Below, piece by piece: positions 7,234 through 14,635 of a stretch of DNA of 26,363 bases (the first letter of the stretch is position 1; each line of letters opens with the position of its first letter). Origin of the DNA: Candidatus Bipolaricaulota bacterium (GTDB lineage: Bacteria > Bipolaricaulota > Bipolaricaulia > RBG-16-55-9); contig JAHEOA010000037.1 of the NCBI GenBank assembly GCA_018609825.1, positions 1 through 26,363 of the forward strand, given 5' to 3'. Both the position numbers and the translations under genes were made by a program. The notes beneath the pieces are model-generated. The model saw only the letters and a program-made list of their open reading frames with translations, was not told where the DNA came from and searched no databases.

Positions 7234-7788
7234 TCAGGCCCGTTCGATGTAGCTTCCGTCCCGGGTGTCGACCTTGACGACCTCATCCTTGCCGATAAAC
7301 AGGGGCACCTTCACCGTCAAGCCGGTCTCAAGCGTCGCCGGCTTCATACCGCCGGCGGCCGTGTCGCCCTTGACGCCGGGCTCGGTCTCCGCCACGCGCA
7401 GCGGAACCGCGACCGGCAACGAGATCTTGAGAAACGTCCCCTCGTGGAACATCCCCTTGACCTCCATGTTCTCGACGAGATAGTGCCTCGCATCGCCGAT
7501 CTGGTCCACGTTGAGCGAGTGTTGCTCGTAGGTCTGCTGATCCAGAAAGTAGTAGCGCTCGCCGTCGGAGTACATATAGGTCATGGGCCGCTCGTCCAGA
7601 AACGCCTTCTGGACCTCGTCAGCCTCGGCGAAGGTTTCCGAGATGACCTTGCCCGTCAGCAGGTGCTTCAGCTTCGTCTGGGCCACGGCTCGCCCGCGCC
7701 CCTTGAACATGTGGGTCGACTCCACGACGGTATAGAGCTCGCCCTGGTACTCCACGGTCATGCCCTTTTTGAGGTCATTCAACCCCAC
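7234..7788 (-). CDS. efp: Translation elongation factor P
   Basis: EF-P binds the ribosome between the P and E sites and relieves stalling at polyproline stretches. The 184-residue length and three beta-barrel domains are normal. Landmarks are KHLLTGKVISETF (domain I end), LDQQTYEQ (domain II) and the C-terminal signature GDTAAGGMKPATLETGLTVKVPLF, split here for length at residues near 143-166, then VDTRDGSYIERA. The loop that reaches the peptidyl-tRNA reads FKGRGRA, so the tip residue is Arg31, not the Lys that is beta-lysylated in E. coli. The start is GTG at 7788, with GGAGG 10 nt upstream. It lies 27 nt after tatC in the same unit. Confidence 0.97.
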   Translation of the reverse strand: MGLNDLKKGMTVEYQGELYTVVESTHMFKGRGRAVAQTKLKHLLTGKVISETFAEADEVQKAFLDERPMTYMYSDGERYYFLDQQTYEQHSLNVDQIGDARHYLVENMEVKGMFHEGTFLKISLPVAVPLRVAETEPGVKGDTAAGGMKPATLETGLTVKVPLFIGKDEVVKVDTRDGSYIERA

Positions 7789-7815
7789 GATCCATCCGCC
7801 TCCATGGCCTGCGTA

Positions 7816-8793
7816 TCACGATGATGACCCGGACTCATCGGGCTCGGATTCGGCCCGCTCGCGCTGTCGGCTGGCGACATACGTCAGTGCCAAGCCCACC
7901 ACGTATAGTACAACGATGGAAGCCGCCATAGCCAACTGCGTGAACAGATCCGGCGGCGTGAAGAACGCCCCCACGGCGAAGCCGGCAATGACGACGATGC
8001 GCCACTGCTCCACAAACGTCCGATGCGCCACCAGGCCCATCTTGACGAGGAAGAACATCGCCAAGGGCAGCTCGAAGGCCAACCCGAACACGAGCATGAA
8101 CAGCATGGAGAAGGAGATGTAGTTGCCGATACTGAACATCGGGCTGACCAGCGGCCGGCCGATGCCGACCAGGAACTCCATGCCCAGCGGCAGGATGACG
8201 ATGAAGCTGAAGGCAACGCCGATGTAGAAGAGCGTGCTGCCCGAGGCCAGGAAGCTGACCAGATAGGAGCGCTCATTGCGGTACAGCGCCGGCATGACGA
8301 ACTTCCAGAGCTGGAAGATGACCGCCGGCATGCCGACGATCAGGCCCGTCAGCGCGGCCAGTTTCAGGTAGCTGAAAAACGCCTCGGCCGGGTGCAGGAA
8401 GACGAGGCCCGTGGGCAACAGCCGCTCGCGCAACTGCTCCATGAGCAGGGTCGCCCCTTGGCTCATGCTCGCTTCGCTCTCGCCCTGCTGGGTGCCGTAG
8501 TCGACCAGCATCTGTTTCATAAGCGCCAGCATCCGTTCGAGGGAGTTCGGCTCGATAGGGCTGGTCTGTTCAATGGCGCTGCGAAACGGGCCCAAGAGGA
8601 GCTGGAGCAGCGGCTCCTTGAAGATATAGGCCAGCACGGCGATGGCGCCGACGGCGACGATCGCGTAGATGAGCCGCGCGCGCAGCTCGTCCAGGTGATC
8701 GGTCAGGCTCATCTGGAACGACTCGACCTCGTCGCTCGTCTCGTTATCGTTTGCGTCGTCGTTGTTGCCATGAACGGGATCGTCGGATGCCAT
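7816..8793 (-). CDS. tatC: Sec-independent protein translocase TatC with enlarged first periplasmic loop
   Basis: TatC is the receptor of the twin-arginine export pathway. This 325-residue version is longer than usual (about 250). Residues 1-27 form an acidic, Asn/Asp-rich cytoplasmic extension. The conserved N-terminal HLDELR follows (33-38, with E36), then TM1 (about 41-58). A first periplasmic loop of about 80 residues contains an extra 60 or so, including a Met/Gln-rich helix. TM2-TM6 are standard. Conserved E174 in ALYRNER and E241 in FELP match signal-binding and core glutamates. FTPPDLFTQ (278-286) is the family signature before TM5-6. The start has AGGAGGA 7 nt upstream. No tatA or tatB is in the window. 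Confidence 0.95.
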   Translation of the reverse strand: MASDDPVHGNNDDANDNETSDEVESFQMSLTDHLDELRARLIYAIVAVGAIAVLAYIFKEPLLQLLLGPFRSAIEQTSPIEPNSLERMLALMKQMLVDYGTQQGESEASMSQGATLLMEQLRERLLPTGLVFLHPAEAFFSYLKLAALTGLIVGMPAVIFQLWKFVMPALYRNERSYLVSFLASGSTLFYIGVAFSFIVILPLGMEFLVGIGRPLVSPMFSIGNYISFSMLFMLVFGLAFELPLAMFFLVKMGLVAHRTFVEQWRIVVIAGFAVGAFFTPPDLFTQLAMAASIVVLYVVGLALTYVASRQRERAESEPDESGSSS

Positions 8794-8829
8794 GCCGATC
8801 CTCCTCTGGGGGCCAGTCTGGCCGGGCGG

Positions 8830-10194
8830 TCAGTCCGACTGTAGCACGGCGCGCTCGGCGTCCACCAGCCCATGGCCCTGGGCCGACAGCGCCAGCCCGA
8901 GGTCCTCGGCGCTCCGGCGCAGCCGACGCCGCACGTCGCTGGGGTTGCGCACGCCGGCGGACATGGCCAGCGCCGCCGTGCCCGTGACGTAGGGCACGGA
9001 GAACGAGGTGCCGTTCTGAACCTGATAGTCGCCGTCTTGGCCCGTGGTGACCAGCTCGGTCCCGGGCGCGGCCAGCTCGACCTCGGGCCCCTGGTTGCTG
9101 AACCAGGCGCGTTGATCCTCGCGATTCGTGGACGCCACCGCGATCACTTCCGGATACGCCGCGGGATAGAGCACGCGCTCGCCCGTGTTGCCCACCGCTG
9201 CCGTCATCAGGATGCCCCGATCGTGGGCCGCGCGGACGGCGTCTCGCAGCGCCGGGTTGTCCTCATCGGTGCCGAGACTCATGGTAATGATGTCGGCGCC
9301 GTGATCGATCGCCCATTCGATCCCGCGGACCAAGTCGCTGATCGAGCCCTGCTCGTCGTAGCGCAGCATTTTCACCACCCACAGGCCGACCCGTGGTGCC
9401 GTTCCGACCAGGCCCTGGCCGTTCTCCGTGGCCGCCAGGATACCGGCAACGCCCGAGCCATGGCCGTTGTCATCCAACGGCTCGTTGTCGTTGTTGACCA
9501 GATCAACGCCACCCAGGATGCGATCTTCGAGATCGGGATGCTCCAGGTCGACGCCCGTGTCGAGCACGGCGACCTGGACGCCGCCCCCCAGCATGCTGTT
9601 GTGCGGCAGGACGAAGACGTTCGCACAGCCCGTCAGCACGGGCAGCGCCGCCAGCCCCAGCCCGACGACCGTCAGCAGACGTTCTCGCCGTCGGCCCCCC
9701 AGCGCCAGGGCCAGGCCGATGCCCAGTGCCAACGCGAGCCCCATGGGCACGCTCGCACGGGACGACTTGGCGCGGTGGACCACGGAAGCGCGAATCCGCT
9801 CCGTGCCCCAGTTGTAGAATTCGACCGGCGTCGCTTCGGCCCGGACGTCGGCCTCGCGGCCGTCGGGAAACGCGTCGCCCGCGAGGCGTTCCGGCGTGGC
9901 GACGGTGCCGTCGGCAACCACATACCGGACGTTCGGGTTCCCGCGAAGCGTCGCGATCTGACCCTCGGTCAGTTGGGCGTGGACGGCGTCGATCAGCGTC
10001 AAGTCGCTCGCGGTAACGTCCTGTGCGGACAGCGTCGGCGACAACGCGTGGACTGAGGGCCCCAGGCCGGATCCCCGATCCCCGGACACGTTGAGTCCCA
10101 CGATGACCGACTGTTCGTCGGCATCGGCAACGGAACACACCACCATAAGAGCCAAGCAGGCGATCACGACGCAACGGACAGCGCATCGCGGCAT
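8830..10194 (-). CDS. Subtilisin-family (S8) serine protease with internal membrane hairpin and lipobox
   Basis: The 454-residue protein begins with a Sec signal peptide (1-25, ADA at the cleavage site). Next comes an inhibitor_I9-like prodomain (about 28-100), and then FYNWGTERI (126-134), which normally leads directly into the catalytic domain. Here about 65 residues intervene: a first hydrophobic helix (150-166), GRRRER, a second hydrophobic stretch (173-186) and L187-T-G-C190, a lipobox. The catalytic domain follows with D212 (LDTGVD), H245 (NGHGSGVAG), oxyanion N336 (VGNTG) and S397 (NGTSFSVP), all intact. The protease is therefore probably active, exported and membrane- or lipid-anchored. 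The ribosome site (GGAGGAAGGAG) is strong. It lies 47 nt after mutS2 and 36 nt before tatC. Confidence 0.93.
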   Translation of the reverse strand: MPRCAVRCVVIACLALMVVCSVADADEQSVIVGLNVSGDRGSGLGPSVHALSPTLSAQDVTASDLTLIDAVHAQLTEGQIATLRGNPNVRYVVADGTVATPERLAGDAFPDGREADVRAEATPVEFYNWGTERIRASVVHRAKSSRASVPMGLALALGIGLALALGGRRRERLLTVVGLGLAALPVLTGCANVFVLPHNSMLGGGVQVAVLDTGVDLEHPDLEDRILGGVDLVNNDNEPLDDNGHGSGVAGILAATENGQGLVGTAPRVGLWVVKMLRYDEQGSISDLVRGIEWAIDHGADIITMSLGTDEDNPALRDAVRAAHDRGILMTAAVGNTGERVLYPAAYPEVIAVASTNREDQRAWFSNQGPEVELAAPGTELVTTGQDGDYQVQNGTSFSVPYVTGTAALAMSAGVRNPSDVRRRLRRSAEDLGLALSAQGHGLVDAERAVLQSD

Positions 10195-10241
10195 GGGTGT
10201 CGTCTCCTTCCTCCCCCGAGAGCCAGTGAAAGATAGACTGT

Positions 10242-12617
10242 TTATGACGTCAGCTCGACGACCGTCGCGCCGTCGCCGCCCTCGCTCGGCGGCGCCGCGT
10301 ACGACCGGACTACGCGCGGGTCGTCGTTCAGATGGGCGCGTACCTCGCGGCGGAGCTTGCCCGTCCCCTTGCCGTGGATGAGCCGAGCACGCTCCACGTT
10401 GCTCAACACGAGCCGATCGAGATACTCATCGAGCTCGCGCAGGGCCTCGCTGACCGTCATCCCCCGCAAGTTCAGCTCCAGGCCCACCCCCGTCGTGGAA
10501 CTGGCCTCCACCGAGACCTGCGAGCGGCGTTGATCTGCTGACCCGGACGATGCTCGCGACGCGGGCTTTTGCGCATAGGCGGGCTCGAGGTCGTCCAGCT
10601 CGACGTCGAGCCGCATCTCGTCCACCTCGACGATGATGCGCCGCTCGTTGCCGACGTGGCGTATGACGCCTTCCTGCGAGACCGGCCGCACGTACACGCC
10701 CATCCCGACCTCCAGATCCGCCAGCGACAGCGACGCGTCGCCGGACGCGAACGCCTCGTTGGCCACCTCGCCGACCCCCGTCTCCGCCGACTCGAGGCGC
10801 TTCAGGCGATCGCGCAGCTCGGCCTCATCGGCCTCGCGGGCGTCGTGCAGCGCGGCTTCAACCTCGGCGCGGGCCTCCTTGAGAGCCACTTCAAGTTCGC
10901 GAATCTCCTCGCGCAGGTCCTCGGACTTGCCGGCTTCCAGTTCCTCCAGACGCCGACGGTAGCGCTCGCGATCGGACCGGGCCGCCTCTCGATCCCGCCG
11001 CAGCTGCGCCCGCTCCTCGGACAGTTCCACGCGTTCCTGTTCCAGCATGCGGATGAGCTCTTCGGCCTTGACCGCCCCCTCCGCCATCGAGGCCTTCGCG
11101 CCCTCGATGATGTCGCCGGAGAGGCCGAGCCGCTCGGCGATGACGAAGGCGTTGCTGGAGCCAACGCCCTCCATGAGCCGATAGGTCGGCTCCAGCGTCG
11201 CGACGTCGAACTCCACCGAACACGTCTTCAGTTGATCGCTCTTGTAGGCAAAGTGCTTCAGCGCGCCGAAGTGGGTCGTGACGATCATGCGGCAGTTGAT
11301 CTCGAGCAAACGCTGGAGGATGCCCAAGCCGAGGGCGGCTCCCTCGCGCGGATCCGTGCCCGCCCCCAACTCGTCGACGAGCACCAACGACCGATCGTCG
11401 ATCTCGTCGATGAAGCCGATGATGTTTTTCATGTGCGAAGAAAACGTGCTCAGGTTCTGCTGGATCGACTGCTCGTCGCCGATGTCGCTGCGCACGTGCG
11501 GAAAGACGTTGACCTCGCTGTCGTCCTCGGCCGGGATGGGCAATCCGGCCTGAGCCATGAGCGTCAGCAGCCCGACGGTCTTGAGCGTGACCGTCTTGCC
11601 GCCGGTGTTGGGGCCCGTGATGAGGACGCCGCGCTGCCGGTCCCCGAAGTCGATGCTGATGGGCACGACGGCGTCGGGATCGAGCAGCGGATGCCGTGCC
11701 TCCACCAACCGGACGCGTCCGCTCGTGTTCAGACTCGGGATCGTCGCGTCTCGAGCCAGCGCGTAACGCGCCCGGGCGTACAGCCCGTCGAGTTTCCCCA
11801 AGACGTGGAGCGTCTCCTCGATCTTGCGGCTCTCGTCTTGGACCTTGACTGTGAGCTCGCGCAGAATCCGCAGCTTCTCATCACGGATGGCGCTTTCGAG
11901 TTCTCGAATCTCGTTGTTCGTCTCCACGACCGTGCGCGGCTCCACGTAGAGCGTCTGGCCCGAGTCCGAACTGTCGTGGACGACGCAGTCGAGCTCGCGT
12001 TTAGCATGGCTCTTGATGGGGACCACCAGTCGATGGGAGCGGCGCGTGATGATCGCCTCGCGAATGGCGCCGCTGTTCTGTTGCGCGTTCAGGAACGACT
12101 TGAGCTTGTCCTCGACGCGCTCCTCCAGCGTCCGCTTGCGCCGCGACAGCTTTTTCAGTTCGGGCGAAGCGGTCTCGAGCATCTCCCCGTCATCGTCGAA
12201 CGTCCGCCGGATCGTCCCTTCCAGTTCGCGGAAGACGCCAATGCGGTCGGCCAGTTTGGGCAAATGATCGTACGCGCCCTCCAGCGCGTCGATCGCGTCG
12301 CGCAGCATCCGTCCGCTCTCCAGCGTGTGGACGATCTTGAGGAAGTCGTCGGCATCCAGCGAGGTCGTCTCGGCCGCCCGCTGCAACACGGACGCGAGGT
12401 CGTCGAGGCCCCCGATGGTCAGCCCCTCGGTGCCCACGGCCTCGATCATCTCGTCGGTCCGCTCCAGTCCCCGCCGGATCGTGGCCATGTCCGACTGCGG
12501 TTCCAGCCGATCGACGGCCTCGCGGCCCAATGACGAGGCGGCCCAACCGCGGACGTCGGCCAACACTTGGGCGAACTCGAGGTCTCGGCGTGTTCGCTCG
12601 TTGAGGATGGGCGTCAT
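10242..12617 (-). CDS. mutS2: Endonuclease MutS2
   Basis: MutS2 suppresses homologous recombination and, in some bacteria, splits collided ribosomes. The 791-residue length matches the family (about 785). It has no mismatch-recognition domain I. Order: core and clamp helices (about 1-310), ATPase with Walker A GPNTGGKT (335-342), Walker B LVLVDE (411-416), the DELGAGTDPREGAALG segment (415-430) and VTTH. The dimer segment GVGSSNAF (484-491) and a long coiled coil (about 515-610) follow. The C-terminal Smr nuclease domain (about 715-790) has LNLRGMTVSEAL and IHGKGTGKLR (747-756). I chose ATG 12617, which gives the family N-terminus ILNERTRRDLEF. No ribosome site precedes it, but a -10 box ends 9 nt upstream, so the message is probably leaderless. 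It is the first gene of the minus-strand block. Confidence 0.96.
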   Translation of the reverse strand: MTPILNERTRRDLEFAQVLADVRGWAASSLGREAVDRLEPQSDMATIRRGLERTDEMIEAVGTEGLTIGGLDDLASVLQRAAETTSLDADDFLKIVHTLESGRMLRDAIDALEGAYDHLPKLADRIGVFRELEGTIRRTFDDDGEMLETASPELKKLSRRKRTLEERVEDKLKSFLNAQQNSGAIREAIITRRSHRLVVPIKSHAKRELDCVVHDSSDSGQTLYVEPRTVVETNNEIRELESAIRDEKLRILRELTVKVQDESRKIEETLHVLGKLDGLYARARYALARDATIPSLNTSGRVRLVEARHPLLDPDAVVPISIDFGDRQRGVLITGPNTGGKTVTLKTVGLLTLMAQAGLPIPAEDDSEVNVFPHVRSDIGDEQSIQQNLSTFSSHMKNIIGFIDEIDDRSLVLVDELGAGTDPREGAALGLGILQRLLEINCRMIVTTHFGALKHFAYKSDQLKTCSVEFDVATLEPTYRLMEGVGSSNAFVIAERLGLSGDIIEGAKASMAEGAVKAEELIRMLEQERVELSEERAQLRRDREAARSDRERYRRRLEELEAGKSEDLREEIRELEVALKEARAEVEAALHDAREADEAELRDRLKRLESAETGVGEVANEAFASGDASLSLADLEVGMGVYVRPVSQEGVIRHVGNERRIIVEVDEMRLDVELDDLEPAYAQKPASRASSGSADQRRSQVSVEASSTTGVGLELNLRGMTVSEALRELDEYLDRLVLSNVERARLIHGKGTGKLRREVRAHLNDDPRVVRSYAAPPSEGGDGATVVELTS

Positions 12618-12626
12618 GTGCGTTGC

Positions 12627-12655
12627 AGCATAGGCAATGGCCGCAGCATTTGCAA
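12627..12655 (-). promoter_or_regulatory. mutS2 promoter (leaderless)
   Basis: On the minus strand TTGCAA (12650-12655) is followed after 17 nt by TATGCT (12627-12632). The ATG begins only 9 nt after the -10, so transcription should start within about 0-3 nt of the start codon. Each hexamer matches four of six consensus bases. Confidence 0.6.
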
Positions 12656-12676
12656 TTTCGAGGGCCCGGCGAACAG

Positions 12677-12691
12677 GCGCAAGCCTTGCGC
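12677..12691. promoter_or_regulatory. 15-nt palindrome between divergent mutS2 and greA promoters
   Basis: GCGCAAG and CTTGCGC are perfectly complementary arms around one central base. The site lies between the two -35 elements (12655 and 12750) in the 171-nt divergent region. A shared operator is possible, but no regulator is known. Confidence 0.4.
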
Positions 12692-12749
12692 GGTCCCCCG
12701 ATGCAGCTCCTGAGGGCGACTGACGACTTTGTCGGGGATGAGAAGCATC

Positions 12750-12778
12750 TTGACAGGCTTTCGGGGATGCAATACGCT
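12750..12778 (+). promoter_or_regulatory. greA promoter (leaderless)
   Basis: A perfect TTGACA (12750-12755) is followed after 17 nt by TACGCT (12773-12778). The greA ATG begins 10 nt after the -10 and has no Shine-Dalgarno site, so the transcript probably begins at or within a few bases of the start codon. TCGGGGATG occurs as a direct repeat at 12732 and 12761, flanking the -35. Confidence 0.7.
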
Positions 12779-12788
12779 GATTCAGAGT

Positions 12789-13265
12789 ATGGACGACCTT
12801 TACCTCAGCCGTTCCGAAATCGCCTCGCTCAAGCAACGGATCGACGACCTGGAGAAACAGCGCCTGGAGGTGGCCCAGGAGATTCGCGAGGCCAAAGCCC
12901 AGGGCGATCTCCGGGAGAACGCCGCCTATCACGCGGCCAAGGAGAAGCAGGCGTTCCTCGAGAGCCAGATCCGGGAGCTCGAACGCCGCTTGGGCCAGGC
13001 CAAGCCGCTGGACGACGAGAGTCAGCCGCAGCAGGTTCGCAGCGGCACGATCGTCCATTTGAAGGACCTCGAGCGCGACGAGGAGCTGGAGATCTACGTC
13101 GTGGCGGACCTGAGCCTGGCACCGCCCGACGGCCCGATGGCCATTTCCGCCCAGTCGCCCTTGGGCGCGGCGATCACCGGGCACGCTCGCGACGCGCAAG
13201 TCACCGTCGACTCCCCGAGCGGGGCGCAGCGCTATCAGATTCTCGACATCCAGTCAGCCGGCTGA
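12789..13265 (+). CDS. greA: Transcription elongation factor GreA
   Basis: GreA enters the RNA polymerase secondary channel and stimulates cleavage of backtracked RNA. The 158-residue length from ATG 12789 equals the standard GreA length. An N-terminal antiparallel coiled coil carries the acidic tip GDLRENAAYHAAKEKQ (about residues 39-54), whose Asp and Glu position the catalytic metal. The C-terminal FKBP-like domain follows, with SGTIVHLKDL and a degenerate SPLGAAITGHARDAQVTV in place of the usual SPIGRALLGK pattern, and closes with YQILDIQ. Upstream in-frame codons would add 20 atypical residues and overlap the promoter, so I reject them. The gene opens the long plus-strand block. Confidence 0.93.
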   Translation: MDDLYLSRSEIASLKQRIDDLEKQRLEVAQEIREAKAQGDLRENAAYHAAKEKQAFLESQIRELERRLGQAKPLDDESQPQQVRSGTIVHLKDLERDEELEIYVVADLSLAPPDGPMAISAQSPLGAAITGHARDAQVTVDSPSGAQRYQILDIQSAG

Positions 13266-13303
13266 ACAACCGACAGGACACCCACAGCCTGAAGGAGGCC
13301 ATC

Positions 13304-14635
13304 GTGGCATCGCAGCGAGCCATCATCATGGGCGCCGCCGGGCGCGACTTTCATAACTTCAACACGTTCTTCCGCGAGAACGACAGCTACGAGGTCGTGG
13401 CGTACACGGCCGCGCAGATTCCCGACATCGAGGGCCGGCAGTATCCGCCCGAGCTGGCGGGCGATCGCTACCCCAACGGGATCCCGATCGAAGCCGAAGA
13501 GGAACTTCCCCAACTCATCCAGGATTACGACGTCGACCTCGTCGTGTTCGCGTACAGCGACGTCCATCACCAGTACGTCATGGATCGAGCTTCGACGGTC
13601 ATGGCCTCCGGCGCCAACTTCGCGCTGCTCGGGCCGGACGCCACGATGCTTCCAGCATCGAAGCCCGTCGTTTCGGTGACCGCCGTGCGAACGGGCGCCG
13701 GCAAGAGTCAGACGACGCGTCGGGTGGCCGAGGCGCTCAAGGCGATGGATGTCCATACGGTCGTCATCCGGCACCCGATGCCCTATGGCGACCTCACCCA
13801 ACAGATCGTGCAGCGCTTCGCCAGCTACGACGACCTCGACAGGCACGAGTGCACCATCGAAGAGCGCGAGGAATACGAACCGCATCTGAATCGGGGCAAC
13901 GTCGTCTACGCCGGCGTGGACTACGAGCGCATCATCCGACAGGCTGAGGACGAGGCCGAAGTCGTCCTCTGGGACGGCGGCAACAACGACTTTTCCTTCT
14001 ACCAATCCGATCTCTACATCGTGGTCGCCGATCCGCACCGGGCCGGTCATGAGCTCAGTTACTATCCGGGGGCGGTCAACCTGCGCATGGCCGATGTGGT
14101 CGTCATCAACAAAGTCGACACGGCCGAATGGGCTGACGTGGAGAAGGTCAAGCACAGCGTGCAGGAGCACAACCCTGAGGCGCTCGTCATCGAGGCCGCC
14201 TCCCCCATCACGGTTGCCGATCCGAGCGTCATCGAGGGCAAGCGGGTCCTGGTCGTCGAGGACGGGCCAACGTTGACCCACGGCGAAATGGCCTACGGCG
14301 CGGGCGCCATCGCCGCCGAGCAGCACGGCGCGGAGGAGATCATCTCGCCCTATGAGGCATCCGTCGGCAGCATTCGCGAGACGTTCGACCACTACCCGCA
14401 AGTGCGCGACGTGCTACCGGCCATGGGCTACGGCGAACAACAGATTGCGGATCTCCAAGCGACGATCCAGAACGCCCAGCCCGAGGCCGTCGTCATCGCC
14501 ACGCCGATCGACCTAACAAGATTGATCGACTTCGACGTGCCGACGACCCGGGTGACCTACGACCTGAAGGAGCAGGGCACGACCCTCGAGGACGTCATCC
14601 GAGATCGACTCGGCGAGCTGATCAAGCGGGGCTAG
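13304..14635 (+). CDS. Cyclic 2,3-diphosphoglycerate synthetase-type GTPase (COG2403 family)
   Basis: The 443-residue protein starts at GTG 13304, with AAGGAGG 5 nt upstream. It opens with AIIMGAAGRDFHNFNTFFREN, a hallmark of the COG2403 family (here residues about 5-25, split mentally at the Rossmann-like loop GAAGRD). A deviant P-loop RTGAGKSQTTR sits near residue 127, VIRHPMPYGDL near 154, WDGGNNDFSFY near 224, and the G4-like motif NKVD near 268. The characterised archaeal relative closes 2,3-bisphosphoglycerate into the cyclic thermoprotectant cDPG. Most bacterial members are untested and may act on another substrate. It sits 38 nt after greA, in a run that later includes gap, pgk and treT, which is compatible with a solute or phosphoglycerate role. 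Confidence 0.85.
   Translation: MASQRAIIMGAAGRDFHNFNTFFRENDSYEVVAYTAAQIPDIEGRQYPPELAGDRYPNGIPIEAEEELPQLIQDYDVDLVVFAYSDVHHQYVMDRASTVMASGANFALLGPDATMLPASKPVVSVTAVRTGAGKSQTTRRVAEALKAMDVHTVVIRHPMPYGDLTQQIVQRFASYDDLDRHECTIEEREEYEPHLNRGNVVYAGVDYERIIRQAEDEAEVVLWDGGNNDFSFYQSDLYIVVADPHRAGHELSYYPGAVNLRMADVVVINKVDTAEWADVEKVKHSVQEHNPEALVIEAASPITVADPSVIEGKRVLVVEDGPTLTHGEMAYGAGAIAAEQHGAEEIISPYEASVGSIRETFDHYPQVRDVLPAMGYGEQQIADLQATIQNAQPEAVVIATPIDLTRLIDFDVPTTRVTYDLKEQGTTLEDVIRDRLGELIKRG

Noticed and set aside
8872..10056. 394-codon open frame opposite the subtilase
   Set aside because: Shadow frame. The minus strand has an intact protease with all catalytic residues and a ribosome site.
10569..12533. 654-codon open frame on the plus strand opposite mutS2
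   Set aside because: A high-GC shadow of the real codons. Its composition (Leu/Arg/His/Asp-rich, no domain) has no family signature, and mutS2 is certain.
12618..13199. Upstream extension of the mutS2 reading frame by nearly 200 codons
   Set aside because: It runs antisense through greA, gives no MutS2-like sequence, and would exceed the family length. The family N-terminus and a promoter both support 12617.
12623..13303. Upstream extension of the GTPase reading frame across greA
   Set aside because: It overlaps greA in another frame and the translation is Arg/Pro/Gly shadow sequence. The GTG at 13304 has a strong AAGGAGG and starts the conserved domain.
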